27,123 nucleotides of DNA, taken from positions 1-27,123 of the forward strand of contig BNXB01000014.1 in the NCBI GenBank assembly GCA_025999255.1, given 5' to 3'. Below, piece by piece: positions 6,164 through 14,864 of the stretch (positions within the stretch are counted from its first letter, which is position 1; every line of letters begins with the position of its first letter). Position numbers and translations under genes: made by a program. Origin of the DNA: Bacteroidia bacterium (GTDB lineage: Bacteria; Bacteroidota; Bacteroidia; Bacteroidales; Azobacteroidaceae). The notes under the pieces were generated by a model. That model had not been told where the DNA came from. It worked only from the letters and a program-made list of their open reading frames with translations, and did no database searches.

Positions 6164-8654
6164 CACACTAAAAGCAGCCACCATCGAAAGCAAGTTCCCC
6201 TTGCTTTCGGTGGAGCACGGCTGCATCATCAGCAAGGACGCAGATATTACGGTCGCCTTTCGGGTGGACTTACCCGAACTGTTTACCGTAACCTCCGCCG
6301 AATATGAAGCGATCCACTCGGCATGGGCGAAAGCCATCAAGGTTTTGCCGGATTACTCGATAATCCACAAGCAGGACTGGTTCGTGAAGGAACGCTACAA
6401 ACCTGCTACGGACAGGGAAGACATGAGTTTTTTGTCCCGCTCGTTTGAACGCCACTTTAACGAACGCCCGTACCTCAATCACACCTGTTTCTTATTCCTG
6501 ACAAAAACGACGAAAGAAAGGATGCGTATGCAGTCCAACTTCTCGTCGCTCTGTCGCGGGTTTATCCTGCCGAAAGAAGTAAACAGGGAAACGGCGGTGA
6601 AATTCATCGAAGCCGTCGGGCAGTTTGAGCGTATAGTAAACGATTCGGGGTTTATTACCTTGACGCGCCTGACCTCCGATGAAATCACGGGAACGCCGGA
6701 AAGCGCGGGACTGGTGGAAAAATACTTCGCCCTGTCGCTCGACGACACCACCTGCTTGCAGGATATGGAACTCGGAGCCGATGGCCTGCGGGTAGGCAGT
6801 AACACGGTCTGTTTGCACACGCTTTCGGACGTGGATGATTTGCCCGGAACGGTCGGGACGGATATGCGCTACGAAAAACTGTCCACGGACAGGAGCGATT
6901 GCCTGCTTTCGTTCGCCGCTCCTGTCGGCCTGCTGCTCCCGTGCGACCATGTCTGGAACCAGTATATTTTCCTGGACGACAGCGCGGAAAACCTGCGGAA
7001 GTTTGAAAAATCCGCAAGGAACATGCAGTCGCTTTCAAGGTATAGCCGTGGAAACCAAATCAATAAGGAGTGGATCGACAAGTACCTGAACGAAGCGCAC
7101 AGCTTCGGCTTGACTTCTGTCAGGGCGCACTTCAACGTCATGGCGTGGAGCGACGACGCGGATGAACTCAAGCATATCCGCAACGACGTAGGCAGCCAGT
7201 TGGCGCTCATGGAGTGCAAGCCGCGCCACAACACGGTGGATGCGGCAACGCTCTATTGGGCGGCCATGCCGGGCAATGCGGGGGATTTTCCGAGTGAAGA
7301 ATCGTTTTATACATTCATAGAGCCTGCCCTGTGCTTCTTCACCGGGGAAACCAACTACAAAAGTTCGCCCTCGCCGTTCGGTATCAAGATGGCCGACCGT
7401 GTAAGCGGCAAGCCTATCCATGTGGATATATCGGATTTACCGATGAAGCAGGGTATCATTACCAACCGCAACAAATTTATTTTGGGGCCGAGTGGTAGCG
7501 GAAAATCCTTCTTCACCAACCACATGTGCCGCCAGTATTGGGAACAGGGGACGCACGTCGTCCTTGTGGACACGGGTAACAGCTATCAGGGGCTTTGCAA
7601 TTTCATCAACCGCCGGACACACGGCGAAGATGGCGTGTATTTCACCTACACGGAGCAAAACCCCATCAGTTTTAACCCGTTCTACACCGACGACGGCGTG
7701 TTCGACATTGAAAAAAGGGAAAGTATCAAGACCTTGATCATGACCCTTTGGAAACGCGACAACGAACCACCCTCGCGGGCGGAAGAAGTCGCCCTGTCCA
7801 ATGCCGTCAGCCTGTATATCGACCGGCTGAAATACGACAAATCGGTCGTACCCTCCTTCAACACGTTCTACGAGTTCGTGAAAACGGACTATGCGGCCAT
7901 ACTCGACGCCAAGAAGGTCAGGGAAAAGGATTTTGACCTGGCTAACTTCCTGAACGTGCTGGAACCCTACTACCAGGGCGGCGAGTACGACTTTCTGCTC
8001 AACTCGGAAAAGCAGTTGGATTTGCTGTCTAAACGCTTCATTGTCTTTGAAATAGATGCGATTAAGGATCACAAAATCCTGTTTCCCATCGTAACCATCA
8101 TCATCATGGAAGTTTTTATAGGCAAGATGCGCAGGTTGCAGGGTATCAGGAAGATGATACTAATTGAAGAAGCGTGGAAGGCAATCGCCAAAGAGGGTAT
8201 GGCAGAGTACATCAAGTACCTCTTTAAGACTGTCCGGAAGTTCTTCGGGGAGGCGGTTGTCGTCACCCAGGAAGTCGATGATATTATCGCTTCGCCTATC
8301 GTCAAGGAAAGTATCATCAACAACTCCGACTGCAAGATACTGTTAGACCAGCGCAAATACATGAACAAGTTCGACAGTATCCAAGCCCTGCTGGGTTTGA
8401 CCGAAAAAGAGAAAGGCCAAATCCTCTCCATCAACATGGCCAATAACCCTTCAAGAAAATACAAGGAGGTGTGGTTTGGTCTGGGCGGGGTGCAGTCGGC
8501 GGTGTACGCCACCGAGGTCAGCGCCGAGGAATACATGACCTACACGACCGAGGAAACGGAGAAGCTGGAAGTGATGCAAAAAACCGAAGAACTGGGTGGG
8601 AATATCGAACTGGCGATTAAACAGATAGCCGAAAGCAAGCGAAATAAAAATTAA
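6156..8654 (+). CDS. traG: TraG, VirB4-family conjugation ATPase
   Basis: This 832-residue protein is the main energy source of the transfer machine. Walker A is GPSGSGKS at residues 444-451, followed by the family-typical VVLVDTGNSYQGL. Walker B is MILIEEAW at 667-674, and VVVTQEVDDI about 30 residues later matches the conserved sensor region of VirB4 proteins. The N-terminal half (about 1-400) is the domain that contacts the membrane partners, here TraF, whose gene overlaps it. Length and motifs are complete, so the gene looks functional. It should not be confused with the VirD4-type coupling protein, also called TraG in other systems, which is not seen in this window. Confidence 0.95.
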   Translation: MRNTLKAATIESKFPLLSVEHGCIISKDADITVAFRVDLPELFTVTSAEYEAIHSAWAKAIKVLPDYSIIHKQDWFVKERYKPATDREDMSFLSRSFERHFNERPYLNHTCFLFLTKTTKERMRMQSNFSSLCRGFILPKEVNRETAVKFIEAVGQFERIVNDSGFITLTRLTSDEITGTPESAGLVEKYFALSLDDTTCLQDMELGADGLRVGSNTVCLHTLSDVDDLPGTVGTDMRYEKLSTDRSDCLLSFAAPVGLLLPCDHVWNQYIFLDDSAENLRKFEKSARNMQSLSRYSRGNQINKEWIDKYLNEAHSFGLTSVRAHFNVMAWSDDADELKHIRNDVGSQLALMECKPRHNTVDAATLYWAAMPGNAGDFPSEESFYTFIEPALCFFTGETNYKSSPSPFGIKMADRVSGKPIHVDISDLPMKQGIITNRNKFILGPSGSGKSFFTNHMCRQYWEQGTHVVLVDTGNSYQGLCNFINRRTHGEDGVYFTYTEQNPISFNPFYTDDGVFDIEKRESIKTLIMTLWKRDNEPPSRAEEVALSNAVSLYIDRLKYDKSVVPSFNTFYEFVKTDYAAILDAKKVREKDFDLANFLNVLEPYYQGGEYDFLLNSEKQLDLLSKRFIVFEIDAIKDHKILFPIVTIIIMEVFIGKMRRLQGIRKMILIEEAWKAIAKEGMAEYIKYLFKTVRKFFGEAVVVTQEVDDIIASPIVKESIINNSDCKILLDQRKYMNKFDSIQALLGLTEKEKGQILSINMANNPSRKYKEVWFGLGGVQSAVYATEVSAEEYMTYTTEETEKLEVMQKTEELGGNIELAIKQIAESKRNKN

Positions 8655-8663
8655 GTATTAACC

Positions 8664-8678
8664 GGGGCTTTACGCCCC
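8664..8678 (+). other. Intercistronic hairpin after traG
   Basis: GGGGC-TTTAC-GCCCC forms a perfect 5-bp stem 10 bases after the traG stop and 19 bases before the next gene. There is no T-run after it, so it is more likely an mRNA-processing or stability element, or a weak attenuator, than a terminator. Confidence 0.4.
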
Positions 8679-8696
8679 ATAACCACTAAAAAAATC

Positions 8697-8885
8697 ATGT
8701 CAGGTAAATTAAGTAAAGAACAATTGGAAAAGCTGGCGCTCTACACCGCGGGAATCAACAGTATCCTCGTGGAAGCGTTGCTGGCTTCGCCGTCGCCGGA
8801 ATCGAAAGACGGGGAAGGAGAACGGGATGTTGAGGTAGAAATCTTCATTGTCGAAAAGGACAAAGAGCCGAAACCCCAAAAGTAA
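8697..8885 (+). CDS. Small hypothetical protein between traG and traI
   Basis: This is a 62-residue acidic protein with one probable helix (KEQLEKLALYTAGINSILVEALLAS, about residues 6-30) followed by a charged, probably disordered tail ending in KDKEPKPQK. I do not recognise a family. It is in the operon, in the same direction, between traG and the DUF3876 gene 12 bp downstream, with a GGAGG-like sequence between the two. Its position and helix-plus-tail form suggest a small accessory of the transfer apparatus, without direct evidence. Confidence 0.6.
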   Translation: MSGKLSKEQLEKLALYTAGINSILVEALLASPSPESKDGEGERDVEVEIFIVEKDKEPKPQK

Positions 8886-8897
8886 GGAGGATGCGCC

Positions 8898-9203
8898 ATG
8901 TTCAGGAAAAATAGCAATGTACCAGACCCATGTACCGCGCGGACGCATTTCCCCCTGCGGGAAATCGCCGGACGGTGGGTAAGCCCCGGCGGGTCGCCGG
9001 AAGTGCGTATAGTTTTCACGGGGACGCGCTACCGGCTGGAGTTTTCCTATGACGCCGCCACGGTCTTTACCTGCCCGATCCGCCACCAGTGGGGAGTTAC
9101 GTTCTTCTACCTGTACGGGCGCATCAGGATAAGTTATGACGCCGAAAGGGAGGCGCTTTTGCTTTCCGACTACGGCGAATATATCCGGGCGGATGAGGAA
9201 TAG
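8898..9203 (+). CDS. DUF3876-type small protein
   Basis: This 101-residue soluble protein has FPLREIAGRWVSPGGSPEVRIV near the N-terminus and alternating beta-strand-like stretches (YRLEFSYD, VTFFYLYGRIRISYD, LLLSDYGEYI). It matches my recollection of DUF3876 proteins that lie between traG and traI in Bacteroides conjugative transposons; the GRW...SP start and the final Y-GEY are typical of small lipocalin-like beta proteins. The function is unknown. The start is preceded by AAGGAGGATGCGCC, an unusually good Shine-Dalgarno-like sequence for this phylum. The stop codon lies inside a hairpin. Confidence 0.7.
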   Translation: MFRKNSNVPDPCTARTHFPLREIAGRWVSPGGSPEVRIVFTGTRYRLEFSYDAATVFTCPIRHQWGVTFFYLYGRIRISYDAEREALLLSDYGEYIRADEE

Positions 9204-9221
9204 CCCATACGTGGCTATTCC
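9197..9221 (+). other. Perfect 9-bp hairpin over the DUF3876 stop codon
   Basis: GGAATAGCC-CATACGT-GGCTATTCC is a perfect inverted repeat whose left arm holds the TAG stop of the preceding gene. It lies 50 bp before traI. No T-run follows directly. Translation reaching the stop would melt it, so it could act as a translation-sensitive element between the two halves of the operon. Confidence 0.45.
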
Positions 9222-9270
9222 CGCGCCGGATAAAAAAAATCAGTAATAACAATCAAAAAAAATCAAGTAA

Positions 9271-9891
9271 ATGAAAAAGATGTTTTTATGCCTTATGGCA
9301 ATCACGCTTTTCTTCGGTTATGAAGCAAAAGCACAATGGGCGGTCATTGACCCATCGAATCTCGCGCAGAATATCCTGACGGTTTCCAAAACCGCCACCA
9401 CTGCGACCAATGTAATTAACTCCTTCAAGGAAATGCAGAAAATCTACGATCAGGGGAAACAGTATTACGACAAATTGCAGTCGGTACACAATCTGATCAA
9501 AGATGCCCGCAAAGTGAAAGAGACGGTAGAGCTGGTCAGCGAAATATCGCAGATATATTCCACCAACTTCAACAGGATGCTGACGGACAAGAATTTCACG
9601 CCGGCAGAACTGGAAGCCATCGGGGAAGGATACGCCAAACTGCTGAAAGAGAGCGGAAACCTGCTTTCGGATATAAAGGATATCGTTTCGGCCACCAACG
9701 GGCTTTCCATGACCGATGCCGAGCGTATGGACGTGATAGGCGGGATACATGCCAAAATGGTCGAATACCGCAACCTTGTCCGGTACTATTCCCAAAAGAG
9801 TATCTCCGTTTCCTTTATCCGCAGCCAGCAGTCGGGCGACATGGAGCGGGTACGCGCCCTGTATGGCAGTCCATCCGAAAGATACTGGTAA
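9271..9891 (+). CDS. traI: TraI, DUF4141 protein (VirB5-like)
   Basis: This 206-residue exported protein has a signal peptide MKKMFLCLMAITLFFGYEAKA, with cleavage likely before QWAV at residue 23. The mature part is almost wholly helical (FKEMQKIYDQGKQYYDKLQS, then KVKETVELVSEISQIY), like VirB5-type minor pilus or assembly proteins. DUF4141/TraI proteins are constant members of Bacteroides transfer operons. The AAATCAAGTAA leader before the ATG is A-rich. It is followed by traJ after 33 bases containing GAATTAAGAATTAAA. Confidence 0.88.
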   Translation: MKKMFLCLMAITLFFGYEAKAQWAVIDPSNLAQNILTVSKTATTATNVINSFKEMQKIYDQGKQYYDKLQSVHNLIKDARKVKETVELVSEISQIYSTNFNRMLTDKNFTPAELEAIGEGYAKLLKESGNLLSDIKDIVSATNGLSMTDAERMDVIGGIHAKMVEYRNLVRYYSQKSISVSFIRSQQSGDMERVRALYGSPSERYW

Positions 9892-9924
9892 CAACAATGA
9901 AGAATTAAGAATTAAAAAATAAAA

Positions 9925-10971
9925 ATGATGTTGTTAGCAATAGATTTTGAGAACCTGCACCAACTTCTTCGGAACCTGTATCAGGAAATGATGCCCCTGT
10001 GCGGCGACATGGTGGGTGTGGCCAAGGGCTTGGCAGGCTTCGGCGCACTGTTCTATGTAGCCTGCCGCGTATGGCAGGCTTTAGCCAGGGCGGAGCCGAT
10101 AGACGTATATCCGCTGTTAAGGCCGTTTGCGATTGGCTTATGCATTATGTTTTTTCCGACGGTGGTATTGGGAACTATCAATGCCGTTATGTCGCCCGTC
10201 GTCAAAGGGACGCATACCATACTGGAATCGCAGATAACGGACGTACACGACCTGCAGAAGCAAAAAGAACAGTTGGAATACGATGCGCGGGTGCGCGAGG
10301 GCAAGGCGTGGCTGGTCAATGATGAAGTGTACGACCAGAAGATGAAGGATTTGGGAATACTGGATGCGACGGAGAAGCTCGGCATGTGGGTGGAACGCGG
10401 CTTTTACGACATGAAGATGTGGTTCCGGCAGTTGATCCGGGATTTCTTTGAACTGCTGTTCAATGCCGCTTCCCTGACGGTCGATACCCTGCGTACCTTC
10501 TTTTTGGTCGTGCTGTCCGTATTGGGGCCGGTGGCCTTCGCCTTCGCCGTTTATGACGGTTTCCAGTCCACGCTGACCGGGTGGCTCTCCCGCTACATTA
10601 GCGTGTACCTGTGGCTGCCCGTGGCCGACCTGTTTTCGGCGGTGCTGTCCAAAATACAGGCGCTCATGCTGAAAACGGACATCGCCCTGCTGCAAGACCC
10701 TTCTTATGTGCCGGACGGCTCGGACGGGGTACATATCATTTTCCTGATTATAGGAATTATCGGGTATTTCAGCATCCCGACGGTGGCTAACTGGATTATC
10801 CAGTCGGGCGGCATGGGAAGCTCGATGAAGGGGGTTAATTCGATGGGAAACAAAGGCGCTGCAATGGTTGGAGGCGCAGCCGGAGCCGCTGCCGGGAATA
10901 TGGCCGGACGCGCCGGGGGTGCTGTTAAAAATATCGCGGGACGCCTGCTGAACAGGTCGAAAAGTGAATAA
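9925..10971 (+). CDS. traJ: TraJ, polytopic VirB6-like membrane protein
   Basis: This 348-residue protein has several membrane segments: about residues 28-46 (VAKGLAGFGALFYVACRVW), 66-90 (RPFAIGLCIMFFPTVV), 175-205 (TFFLVVLSVLGPVAFAFAVY), about 225-240 and 270-290. A glycine/alanine-rich tail ends in a basic stretch. The arrangement is that of TraJ of Bacteroides elements, the VirB6-type core of the inner-membrane complex. The central soluble loop (about 95-150) is charged. Two ATG codons stand in tandem at the start, and either could be used. The last codons come close to traK, whose real start is 19 bp downstream. Confidence 0.88.
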   Translation: MMLLAIDFENLHQLLRNLYQEMMPLCGDMVGVAKGLAGFGALFYVACRVWQALARAEPIDVYPLLRPFAIGLCIMFFPTVVLGTINAVMSPVVKGTHTILESQITDVHDLQKQKEQLEYDARVREGKAWLVNDEVYDQKMKDLGILDATEKLGMWVERGFYDMKMWFRQLIRDFFELLFNAASLTVDTLRTFFLVVLSVLGPVAFAFAVYDGFQSTLTGWLSRYISVYLWLPVADLFSAVLSKIQALMLKTDIALLQDPSYVPDGSDGVHIIFLIIGIIGYFSIPTVANWIIQSGGMGSSMKGVNSMGNKGAAMVGGAAGAAAGNMAGRAGGAVKNIAGRLLNRSKSE

Positions 10972-10990
10972 GCAATTAATAATTAAAACA

Positions 10991-11614
10991 ATGGAATTTA
11001 AATCATTAAAAAACATCGAAACAAGTTTCAGGCAGATACGCCTCTTTGGTATCGTGTTCCTTGTGGCGTGTACGGCGGTTACGGGCTATTCCGTATGGTC
11101 GTCGTACAGTTTCGCCGAAGCGCAGCGGCAAAAGATATATGTCCTCGACGGGGGCAAGTCCCTGATGCTTGCCCTCTCGCAAGACCTTTCGCAGAACCGC
11201 CCCGTCGAAGCGCGGGAACATGTCAGGCGGTTTCACGAACTGTTCTTTACCCTTTCCCCGGATAAGTCAGCCATCGAAAGCAACATCACAAGGGCTTTGT
11301 TCCTGGTGGATAAGAGCGCTTTCAAGTATTATAAGGATATGGCGGAAAAGGGGTACTATAACCGGATTATTTCGGGCAATATCAACCAGACTGTTGCGGT
11401 CGACAGCGTGGCGCTTGACCTTAATGTTTATCCGTACATGGCTGTAACCTACGCCCGGCAGATGATTATCCGGGCGTCGAACATCACCGAACGCAGCCTG
11501 ATTACACGCTGCAACCTGATTAATTCGGTGCGCTCGGACAACAACCCGCAGGGCTTCACGATGGAGAAGTTTGAAATCATTGAAAACCGCGATGTGCGGG
11601 TATTGGAAAGGTAG
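10991..11614 (+). CDS. traK: TraK, VirB8-like assembly protein
   Basis: I choose ATG 10991 (MEFKSLKNIETSFRQIRLFG), giving 207 residues. It is preceded by AATTAAAACA, and the conserved-looking N-terminus begins there; the longer frame from 10964 overlaps traJ and adds only leader-derived residues. A single membrane helix (about 18-37, IRLFGIVFLVACTAVTGYSV) is followed by a periplasmic domain with LDGGKSLMLALSQ and RALFLVDKSAFKYY. This is the TraK/VirB8-type nucleation factor of Bacteroides transfer systems. The gene is 7 bp before traL. Confidence 0.9.
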   Translation: MEFKSLKNIETSFRQIRLFGIVFLVACTAVTGYSVWSSYSFAEAQRQKIYVLDGGKSLMLALSQDLSQNRPVEAREHVRRFHELFFTLSPDKSAIESNITRALFLVDKSAFKYYKDMAEKGYYNRIISGNINQTVAVDSVALDLNVYPYMAVTYARQMIIRASNITERSLITRCNLINSVRSDNNPQGFTMEKFEIIENRDVRVLER

Positions 11615-11621
11615 GCAGGCT

Positions 11622-11912
11622 ATGGTAAAGAAATTATTCAGCAAAATCAATGAGTGGCTGGAAGACGCCCTGCGCGGACTCATCGGACGAATGACGCCCG
11701 GCCGCCGGGTAATCCTCATACTGACGATGCTCGTCGTATTCGGCGGCCTGTCTATCTACATGACCGTAAGCAGCATCTACAACTTCGGCAGGGACAGGGG
11801 CGAGCGGATGCAAATAGAGCGCATTGAAGCCCTGAAGCTCCAGATTGAACAATCCCAAAGGGACAGTATTAACAATTTAAATAGATATGAATATGAACGA
11901 ACAGGTAAGTAA
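11622..11912 (+). CDS. traL: TraL, DUF3989 small membrane protein
   Basis: The ATG at 11622 (MVKKLFSKINEWLEDALRGL) gives 96 residues; an upstream in-frame ATG at 11571 would lie inside traK and is unlikely. There is an amphipathic N-terminal helix, one membrane segment (about 29-50, ILILTMLVVFGGLSIYMTV) and a charged C-terminal helix (ERMQIERIEALKLQIEQSQ). This is the form of DUF3989/TraL in the traK-traM interval. It overlaps traM by 26 bp, a sign of coupled translation. Confidence 0.85.
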   Translation: MVKKLFSKINEWLEDALRGLIGRMTPGRRVILILTMLVVFGGLSIYMTVSSIYNFGRDRGERMQIERIEALKLQIEQSQRDSINNLNRYEYERTGK

Positions 11913-13269
11913 CGGGGTGCAGCAGTCCCCCGAACCACCATCGGCGGCGGATGTAAGGCCGGAAACAAAAAAGGAAGCCCGCAGTACCGCTCCCAAGAAG
12001 GAACTTACTCCGGCTGAAATGCAAAAACGAAAGAAAATGCTCATCATGCCGCTGTTCTTCCTGGTTTTCGGCGCGGTCTTATGGCTGATTTTCGCCCCGT
12101 CCGGCAAGGACAAGGAAAAAGAGGCGCAGCAAGCCGGGCTGAACGTAGAACTGCCGATGCCGACTGATGGCGGGCTGGTATCCGACAAGCGCGACGCTTA
12201 CGAGCGGGAAGCCATGCAGCAGAAGCAGCAGGATCGGATGCGCTCATTGCAGGATTTTTCCTACCAGCTTTCCCAGGCGGAGGAAAAAGCCAAAGCGGAG
12301 GTTCCCCAGTCCGTGGACTATTACGAAGCCCCGTCCCGTAATTCCGCCATCCAGTCCTCGACAGCTGCCTACCAGGACATCAACAAACAGTTGGGCGCGT
12401 GGTATGAGCAACCGGAAGCGGATGAACAACTGCAAGCGGCGTTGGAATCCCGCATGCAGGAACTGGAGCGCAAGCTGGCGGAAGCCGAACAGCACAAGGC
12501 TGCCGAAGATGAACAGGCGGCAATGCTGGAAAAATCTTACCAAATGGCAGCGAGATATATGCCGCAAACCGCACGGGAAGCAAGCGGAGCGGCAACGGGC
12601 GAAGCTGTCTCCGGATCTTCCTCGATGCAGGCGGGACAATCCGGCAAAACGGCAGCACAGCCAGTGAAGCAGGTGCGGCAAAACGTCGTGTCGCTGTTGG
12701 CGGCTCCCATGAGTAACGGGGAATTTATTTCGGCATACAGCCAGCCGCGTAATATCGGATTCCTGACTGCTGCCGGGAACGAAGGCGTACAGGATAAAAA
12801 CAGCATCCGCGCCTGCGTCTATCAGACCGTCACGCTTACCAACGGGAAAGAAGTGCAAATACGCCTGCTGGAGCCGATGCGTGTTGGGGATATGCTGATT
12901 CCCGCCAATACGGTAGTTACCGGGACGTGCCGTATCGGGGGCGAACGGATGGAGGTAACGGTTAATTCAATCCAATATGCCGGCAACATTATTTCCGTAG
13001 AGATACTGGTCTATGATACCGATGGACAGCGAGGAATATCCGTACCCGGCTCGGACGAAATCAATGCCGCCAAAGAAGTCGCCGCGACGCTGGCGAACTC
13101 TGCCGGAACCAGCATTATGATTTCCGACAACGCGGGGTCGCAACTCGCCGCCGATATGGGAAAGGGGCTGATACAGGGAGCATCGCAGTATGTGAGCAAG
13201 AAAATGAGCGTGGTAAAAGTAACGCTGAAAGCGAATTACCGCCTGCTCCTGCTTCCGAAAATACAATAA
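11887..13269 (+). CDS. traM: TraM, VirB10-like envelope-spanning protein
   Basis: This 460-residue protein has a short proline-rich cytoplasmic part, one membrane helix (about 50-71, KMLIMPLFFLVFGAVLWLIFA), a long periplasmic helical linker rich in E, Q and A (about 95-235), a low-complexity serine/glycine patch, and a C-terminal domain (from about 265, VVSLLAAPMSNGEFISAY) that is TraM/VirB10-like. It should link inner and outer membrane parts of the channel and bind TraN. The start overlaps traL; the second ATG at codon 3 is also possible. Confidence 0.9.
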   Translation: MNMNEQVSNGVQQSPEPPSAADVRPETKKEARSTAPKKELTPAEMQKRKKMLIMPLFFLVFGAVLWLIFAPSGKDKEKEAQQAGLNVELPMPTDGGLVSDKRDAYEREAMQQKQQDRMRSLQDFSYQLSQAEEKAKAEVPQSVDYYEAPSRNSAIQSSTAAYQDINKQLGAWYEQPEADEQLQAALESRMQELERKLAEAEQHKAAEDEQAAMLEKSYQMAARYMPQTAREASGAATGEAVSGSSSMQAGQSGKTAAQPVKQVRQNVVSLLAAPMSNGEFISAYSQPRNIGFLTAAGNEGVQDKNSIRACVYQTVTLTNGKEVQIRLLEPMRVGDMLIPANTVVTGTCRIGGERMEVTVNSIQYAGNIISVEILVYDTDGQRGISVPGSDEINAAKEVAATLANSAGTSIMISDNAGSQLAADMGKGLIQGASQYVSKKMSVVKVTLKANYRLLLLPKIQ

Positions 13270-13285
13270 AACAAATAATAACAAA

Positions 13286-13300
13286 AGGGTCTGCGACCCT
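13286..13300 (+). other. Intercistronic hairpin between traM and traN
   Basis: AGGGTC-TGC-GACCCT is a perfect 6-bp stem with a 3-base loop, 16 bases after the traM stop and 12 bases before traN. No T-run follows, so it is probably an mRNA stability or processing element. Confidence 0.4.
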
Positions 13301-13312
13301 CAAACAATTAAA

Positions 13313-14275
13313 ATGAATTTAGCAATGAAACAGTTTTTTGTCATGCTTGCCTTCGTGGTAAGCGCCTTTGCTGCCAATGCGCAGGAAAAAACTACCGACA
13401 CGGTAGCCGTACAAACGATGCCCTCCACAGGGGATTATTATCAGGGCTATACGCGCCCGCTGACCTTCAACCGGATGATACCGCCGTATGCGCTGGAGGT
13501 AACGTTCAACAAGACGGTGCATGTCATTTTCCCGTCTGCCATCCGGTATGTGGACTTGGGGAGCGCTGACCTCATGGCAGCCAAAGCGGACGGTACGGAA
13601 AACGTCTTGCGTGTGAAAGCCACGCTCAGGGACTTTTCGCGGGAAAGCAATCTTGCCGTGATTACCGAAGACGGAGCGTATTATGCCTTCAATGTGAAGT
13701 ATGCCGACGAGCCTGTCAAGCTGTCCGTCGAGATGAGCGATTTTTTGCATGACGGCGAGGCGGTAAACCGCCCGAACAATGCCCTGCAAGTCTATATGCA
13801 GGAACTCGGACAGGAATCGCCGCTGCTGGTACGCCTGATTATGCAGTCCATCTACAAAAACAATGACCGCGAAATAAAGCATATCGGCTGCAAGCGTTTC
13901 GGCATACAGCATACGTTGAAAGGGATTTATACCCACAACGGATTGCTGTATTTCCACCTGCAACTGAAAAACTCGTCCAACGTACCGTTTAACGTCGATT
14001 TTATCACCTTCAAAATCGTCGATAAGCAGGTTGCCAAGCGCACCGCCATTCAGGAACAGGTGATGTGGCCGCTCCGCGCCTACAACAACCTGATGCTGAT
14101 TGGCGGACAGCGTATCGAACGCATGGTGTTCGCGATGCCGAAGTTTACCATTCCCGACGATAAGATGCTGGTCGTGGAACTGAACGAGCAAAACGGCGGA
14201 CGGCATCAACGGTTTACGGTGGATAACGCCGATCTGGTACGCGCAAAGGTTATTAACGAACTTAAAGTGAAATGA
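13313..14275 (+). CDS. traN: TraN, DUF4138 protein (VirB9-like)
   Basis: This 320-residue exported protein has a signal peptide up to about residue 23 (VSAFAANA then QEK). The mature part begins with YTRPLTFNRMIPPYALEVTFNKTVHVIFPSAIRYVDLGS, which is the strand pattern of VirB9/TraN proteins, and has a C-terminal beta domain with HLQLKNSSNVPFNVDFITF. It should form the outer-membrane side of the channel with TraM. The ATG at 13313 follows AATTAAA; a second ATG at codon 5 is an alternative. The stop overlaps the traO start as ATGA. Confidence 0.92.
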   Translation: MNLAMKQFFVMLAFVVSAFAANAQEKTTDTVAVQTMPSTGDYYQGYTRPLTFNRMIPPYALEVTFNKTVHVIFPSAIRYVDLGSADLMAAKADGTENVLRVKATLRDFSRESNLAVITEDGAYYAFNVKYADEPVKLSVEMSDFLHDGEAVNRPNNALQVYMQELGQESPLLVRLIMQSIYKNNDREIKHIGCKRFGIQHTLKGIYTHNGLLYFHLQLKNSSNVPFNVDFITFKIVDKQVAKRTAIQEQVMWPLRAYNNLMLIGGQRIERMVFAMPKFTIPDDKMLVVELNEQNGGRHQRFTVDNADLVRAKVINELKVK

Positions 14276-14862
14276 CCATGAAGCGGGCTATAATTATCCT
14301 GACGCTTGCCTTATGCTTCGCCCTTCCGGGCGGGGCATACGCGCAGCGTTGTTTACCGGGTATGCGGGGCATACAGGTAACGGGCGGCATGGTGGACGGT
14401 ATTTATTCGTCTGCAACTCAAAATGAAACGGGCTATTACTTCGGGGCGGCGATGGCTACCTACGCCGGACATGGCAACAAATGGGTGTTCGGTGCGGAAT
14501 ATCTTGAGCGGTACTATCCCTATAAGGACAGCCGTATCCCTGTGGCGCAATTCACGGGAGAAGGTGGGTATTTCCTCAATATCCTCGCCGACGGCTCCAA
14601 AACGTTTTTCCTTTCGCTGGGCGGTTCGGCTCTGGCGGGGTATGAAACATCGAACTGGGGTGAAAAGATGCTGTACGACGGTTCTATGCTCCGGAACAAG
14701 GACGCATTTATCTACGGCGGGGCTATCACCCTCGAAATCGAAACGTACCTGACCGACCGCGTTGTGTTGCTCCTGACAGGGCGCGAACGGGTGTTGTGGG
14801 GCAACTCTACGGGACATTTTCATACGCAGTTCGGCATCGGTTTACGCTTTATGGTTGATTAG
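14272..14862 (+). CDS. traO: TraO, conjugation outer-membrane/periplasmic protein
   Basis: This 196-residue protein has a signal peptide (MTMKRAIIILTLALCFALPG, cleavage near AYA before QRC). The mature part is rich in short alternating strands with glycine and aromatic residues (GYYFGAAMATYAGHG, FGAEYLERYYPYKD, HFHTQFGIGLRFMVD), which looks like a small beta-barrel with a terminal aromatic-rich strand. This matches TraO of Bacteroides elements. It is coupled to traN by a 4-bp ATGA overlap and is 2 bp before the methyltransferase gene. Confidence 0.88.
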   Translation: MTMKRAIIILTLALCFALPGGAYAQRCLPGMRGIQVTGGMVDGIYSSATQNETGYYFGAAMATYAGHGNKWVFGAEYLERYYPYKDSRIPVAQFTGEGGYFLNILADGSKTFFLSLGGSALAGYETSNWGEKMLYDGSMLRNKDAFIYGGAITLEIETYLTDRVVLLLTGRERVLWGNSTGHFHTQFGIGLRFMVD

Positions 14863-14864
14863 GT

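Noticed and set aside
7437..8072. Open frame of 211 codons on the minus strand
   Set aside because: It is antisense to the Walker A region of traG and has no domain signal.
10138..11016. Open frame of 292 codons on the minus strand
   Set aside because: It is antisense to traJ and the start of traK and has low-complexity H/Q/R-rich translation typical of shadow frames.
13319..14209. Long open frame of 296 codons on the minus strand
   Set aside because: It lies wholly antisense to traN, which has a signal peptide and family-like sequence; the minus frame shows no recognisable domain and is a by-product of GC-rich codon usage.
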